A stretch of 50,475 nt of DNA from JBFFXF01 sp041569895 (lineage in GTDB: Bacteria > Planctomycetota > UBA8108 > JACQVS01): NCBI GenBank assembly GCA_041569895.1, contig JBFFXF010000009.1:1-50475 (forward strand). Direction: 5' to 3'. Under the pieces are notes generated by a model. It saw only the letters and a list, made by a program, of their open reading frames with translations. It made no database searches and was not told the DNA's origin. Positions 49,979 through 50,475 of the stretch are shown here, one piece after another (position 1 is the first letter of the stretch; each line of letters starts with the position of its first letter). The position numbers and the translations under genes were made by a program.

Positions 49979-50475
49979 CGCGACACGGGGTGGGTTCTCG
50001 GTCCAGAACGGTCCGCAGATTACGCAGATTGAGACTCAAGCTCCATCGTTGAAAAGACGTACCCGTTCCCGTTCCCGTTCCCGTCCTCGAGGGCTCTGGT
50101 GCGGAGTCCGATGACCGACTCCGATACCGATGGCCGATACCGACTCCGATGACCGATACCGATGCCGACTCGATGCGCAGGGCGTGTCAAGGACGACGAA
50201 GTCGCCGAGCAAAGCGAGGGCACTCTTGACTCGACCGAGCACCGGTTACAATTCACCAGGCGACGCCGCCGCCCCCCCGGCCCGTGTGAAAGCCCCTGGC
50301 ATCGACTCCGACTCCGACTCCGACTCCGACTCTGACCTCTGATCTCTGATCTCTGACCTCGGGTCTCTGGTCTCTGCCCTCTGATCTCGAGGACGACGAC
50401 GAGGACGAGGACGAGGACGAGGTCGGGACCGGGCACGGGTACGGGCACGGGACCGGGGACGGGGATGGGAACGGA
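49979..50475. repeat. Gene-free patchwork of six-base simple repeats
   Basis: I see no credible gene here. Contents: direct repeat CGCAGATT-A-CGCAGATT (50014-50030); (CCCGTT)n at 50062-50085, i.e. GGGAAC on the minus strand; degenerate (CCGATA/CCGACT) units about 50107-50178; a unique stretch about 50180-50300; (GACTCC)n 50304-50333; CTCTGA-like units 50331-50385; (GAGGAC)n about 50389-50423; (GGGNAC)n 50425-50475, reaching the window edge. No convincing rho-independent terminator for giant gene B is visible. Confidence 0.85.
50226..50252 (+). promoter_or_regulatory. Weak promoter-like pair in the repeat-rich gap
   Basis: TTGACT (50226-50231) and TACAAT (50247-50252) face right, with a short 15-base spacer. 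The six-base arms GTCAAG (50186-50191) and CTTGAC (50225-50230) form an inverted repeat touching the -35-like box. It could drive a gene beyond the right edge. The short spacer makes this uncertain. Confidence 0.3.

Noticed and set aside
50020..50448. 142-residue minus-strand frame over the repeat patchwork
   Set aside because: Its SRSRSR, LVLVLV and GNGNGN runs are just translation of hexamer arrays.

Overview
The window is very GC-rich with a strong G/C bias at third codon positions. It reads as bacterial chromosome of the Planctomycetes type. The markers are a DUF1501 gene paired with a PSCyt1/DUF1549/DUF1553 cytochrome-type gene, a planctomycete-style ECF sigma factor coupled to a Ser/Thr kinase carrying WD40 repeats, and two enormous surface-type proteins that begin with a LEPR-XLL-like N-terminal motif. 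I see no rRNA, tRNA, CRISPR array, transposase or phage gene.

Layout. (1) 1-8095, minus strand: giant protein A. Its N-terminal 2698 codons are in the window and the C-terminus runs off the left edge. (2) 8350-12223, plus strand: a two-gene operon of ECF sigma factor and membrane-anchored kinase-WD40 protein, divergent from A. (3) 12244-16208, minus strand: cytochrome-type gene followed by DUF1501 gene, separated by a G-rich GGGNAC hexamer tract; this pair is convergent with the kinase. (4) 16463-49978, plus strand: giant protein B, one unbroken frame of about 11,171 codons, divergent from the cytochrome-type gene. (5) 49979-50475: a gene-free patchwork of six-base simple repeats that includes the same GGGNAC family.

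A and B are paralogues. Both start with the LEPR-like motif at the same distance from the start (about residue 37), and share a BNR/sortilin-like beta-propeller, a repeated module with an EF-hand-like loop (called the GFLG module here), and an ~85-90 residue repeat that resembles the flagellin/FliD 'IN' motif. They also share a two-part cassette, a cadherin-like (Big_9-type) domain followed by a hexapeptide left-handed beta-helix. In A the cassette sits at the N-terminus right after the LEPR motif; in B it is the extreme C-terminus. In B the N-terminal slot holds a metzincin-like zinc site (HEAGHLLGEDH). B also carries a peptidoglycan-binding-like plus M15-like segment, RTX repeats, FG-GAP, ELWxxDGT and NHL-like propellers, an LRR solenoid interrupted by PA14 and golvesin-like domains, an SdrD_B-like domain, about seven PKD domains and a cohesin-dockerin-cohesin block.

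Working model (inference): A and B are calcium-binding exported surface or matrix fibres. The sigma/kinase operon is a signalling unit next to A, and the cytochrome-type/DUF1501 pair is a separate, typically planctomycete exported pair. No secretion machinery is encoded in the window. All domain names rest on motif reading alone; no database search was run.
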